Part shown: positions 3,983 to 5,247 of the stretch, one piece after another
Position numbering within the stretch: position 1 is the stretch's first letter
Layout: every line of letters starts with the position of its first letter
From: SIG710 sp045595425
GTDB lineage: Bacteria; Bacillota; Clostridia; Oscillospirales; CAG-272
Direction: 5' to 3'
Length of the DNA: 5,247 nt
Assembly: GCA_045595425.1 (NCBI GenBank)
Contig: JAZOAL010000136.1
Location: 1-5,247 of the forward strand
Position numbers and translations under genes: made by a program
The notes under the pieces: generated by a model
Seen by the model: the letters and a program-made list of their open reading frames with translations, nothing else
Told to the model about the DNA's origin: nothing
Databases searched by the model: none

Positions 3983-5008
3983 TCAATATTTTTGCTGTCT
4001 GCGAGACAGATTTATCGCTCCATCAGGCAGCACCGCAATGTTATCAAGAGATTTTCCTGTTCCGATAGCAACACACTGGATGGGATTCTCAGCCACACGT
4101 GTCGGTATACCGGTTATATGCGCTATCAAACGGTCAAAGCCCCAAAGCATGCTTCCGCCGCCTGTCATAACGATACCGTTATTAAGGATATCTCCCACAA
4201 GCTCAGCGGGAGTGCGTTCGATAACCGAACAGATCGAATCGAGAATACTCGAGATCGGATCAGCAAGAGCCTCCAGCATCTCCTGGGAGCTGATAGTTAT
4301 CATGCCGGGAAGACCTGTTTCAAGGCTTCTGCCCTTCACATTCATAAACTGCGCCTCATTATGCGGATAAACCGCTCCAATGCGGCATTTAATCGCCTCT
4401 GCGGTGCGTTCGCCCACAAGCATATTATATTTTCTTCTGACGTATCTTATGATAGCCTCGTCAAATTTGTCGCCTGCGACCTTAATAGACTCGGAAACGA
4501 CCACATCGTTAAGAGAAATAACCGCAATATCGGTTGTACCGCCTCCGATATCAACCACCATATTGCCGCTTGGAGCGGCAATATCGATGCCTGCTCCTAT
4601 CGCCGCCGCAACAGGCTCTTCAATAAGATGAGTCTGGCGCGCGCCTGCCGCTGTTGCCGCATCGATAACTGCTCTTTCCTCTACCTCGGTAATTCCGCTG
4701 GGAATACAGATCATAACCCTCGGACGGAAAACAAAACCGCCGCATGCCTTTTTTATAAAATATTGAATCATTTTCAGCGTTACATCATACTGACTGATAA
4801 CACCGTCCCTCAGAGGTCTTATTGCCATAATATTGCTCGGAGTTCTTCCCAGCATAGCCTGTGCCGCTCTGCCGACCTTGATCATCTTGCCTGTATTTGT
4901 TTCTATCGCAACGACCGACGGCTCGTTTATCACTATTCCCTTGCCCTTCACATAAACAAGAACCGATGCTGTTCCAAGGTCGATCCCTATATCTCTCGTT
5001 ATAAACAT
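3983..5008 (-). CDS. mreB: Rod shape-determining protein MreB/Mbl (bacterial actin)
   Basis: MreB polymerises with ATP into membrane-associated filaments that guide the elongasome during side-wall peptidoglycan synthesis. The 341 residues match the family length. Actin-fold motifs are intact: phosphate-1 DIGIDLGTAS (6-15), the conserved VKGKGIVINEPSVVAI region (20-35), the EEP motif (130-132) holding the expected catalytic acid, phosphate-2 VVDIGGGTTD (151-160), GERTAEAIK (199-207), and the adenosine motif GIVMTGGGSMLWG (278-290). Its sequence mixes traits of Bacillus MreB (CIPSGITEVEERAVIDA) and Mbl (PSGNMVVDIGGGTTDIAVIS, AGDKFD), so the paralogue is uncertain. ATG 5008 has AGGTG (5018-5014) 5 nt upstream. 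mreC and mreD do not follow; pepD does. That is more like a lone or second MreB-type gene than the classical mreBCD operon. Transcription starts from the promoter at 5057-5085. Confidence 0.96.
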   Translation of the reverse strand: MFITRDIGIDLGTASVLVYVKGKGIVINEPSVVAIETNTGKMIKVGRAAQAMLGRTPSNIMAIRPLRDGVISQYDVTLKMIQYFIKKACGGFVFRPRVMICIPSGITEVEERAVIDAATAAGARQTHLIEEPVAAAIGAGIDIAAPSGNMVVDIGGGTTDIAVISLNDVVVSESIKVAGDKFDEAIIRYVRRKYNMLVGERTAEAIKCRIGAVYPHNEAQFMNVKGRSLETGLPGMITISSQEMLEALADPISSILDSICSVIERTPAELVGDILNNGIVMTGGGSMLWGFDRLIAHITGIPTRVAENPIQCVAIGTGKSLDNIAVLPDGAINLSRRQQKY

Positions 5009-5056
5009 CTTTACACCTAACCGTTAAAATTCTTTTAAAAATACCTATTCCATTTT

Positions 5057-5085
5057 ATTATACAAGATTAGCAAGAAAAAATCAA
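5057..5085 (-). promoter_or_regulatory. mreB promoter
   Basis: On the minus strand TTGATT (5085-5080), a 17-bp spacer and a perfect TATAAT (5062-5057) predict a start near 5050, giving a leader of about 42 nt before the mreB ATG. It is probably the only promoter for mreB-pepD in this window. Confidence 0.75.
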
Positions 5086-5129
5086 GACCTTATATGATTT
5101 TTATCTAAAATAAATTGTTGATCTTTTTG

Positions 5130-5247
5130 TAAACAATAATTTGTCGGGCTGTTTGTAGAGTGACGAGTTAACAAATTTAGATGTACGAACGCAAGCCTTC
5201 CCTAGCAGGGAAGGTGGCGCGGAGCGACGGATGAGTAGAATCCAATT
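5130..5247. repeat. Dispersed repeats at the right edge (partial)
   Basis: TAAACAATAATTTGTCGGG (5130-5148) is an exact 19-bp inverted copy of 2444-2462, the right end of the MITE-like element, so a second member or a remnant begins here. The sequence that follows differs from the first element. CCTTCCCT (5196-5203) and AGGGAAGG (5207-5214) form an 8-bp hairpin, followed by GGTGGCGCGGAGCGACGGATGAG-like sequence (5213-5235), which resembles a common intergenic repeat of clostridial genomes as I remember it. No gene is visible from 5009 to the window end. Confidence 0.5.

Noticed and set aside
3962..5020. Long plus-strand ORF (352 codons) opposite mreB
   Set aside because: It is antisense to an intact, highly conserved mreB; the product is rich in Cys, His, Arg and Ser with no recognisable domain, as expected from reading the complement of a biased gene.

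Overview
The window looks like a chromosomal segment of a low-to-moderate-GC Firmicute, most likely a gut member of the Clostridia in the Ruminococcus/Oscillospiraceae range. Reasons: strong GGAGG ribosome binding sites, AT-rich intergenic DNA, many textbook TTGACA/TATAAT promoters and T-tract terminators, the protein sequences themselves, and dispersed non-coding repeats typical of such genomes. The genus is an inference.

Layout. Positions 1-860 contain no convincing protein gene. This stretch has strong inverted repeats (129-165, 177-231), two face-to-face consensus promoters whose transcripts must overlap (+ at 271-299, - at 395-423), a short minus-strand RNA ending at a terminator near 304, and a highly structured plus-strand RNA at about 535-741 with its own intrinsic terminator. 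A nested hairpin (746-808) and the nrdR terminator (821-857) follow. Next, on the minus strand, come nrdR (865-1314), encoding the ribonucleotide reductase repressor, and a small DUF6514-like gene upstream of it (1393-1656). A divergent 354-bp intergenic region separates these from a plus-strand gene for a two-helix membrane miniprotein (2011-2262). A 14-bp bidirectional terminator (2275-2327) and a MITE-like repeat (2347-2461) separate that gene from the convergent pepD.

Positions 2489-5008 carry two complete minus-strand genes in the order of transcription mreB then pepD. MreB is the actin-like cell-shape protein and PepD an M20C aminoacyl-histidine dipeptidase. mreB has a clear sigma-A-type promoter; pepD follows after a 54-bp gap containing a GC-rich hairpin and has no obvious promoter of its own, so it probably depends on read-through. 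The right edge (5130-5247) holds one end of the same repeat family seen at 2347-2461 plus another hairpin-bearing repeat.

The proteins are ordinary housekeeping functions (dNTP supply control, peptide turnover, cell shape) and do not form one pathway. The less explained part is the non-coding left side: an unidentified structured RNA with competing stems, and an overlapping sense/antisense promoter pair.
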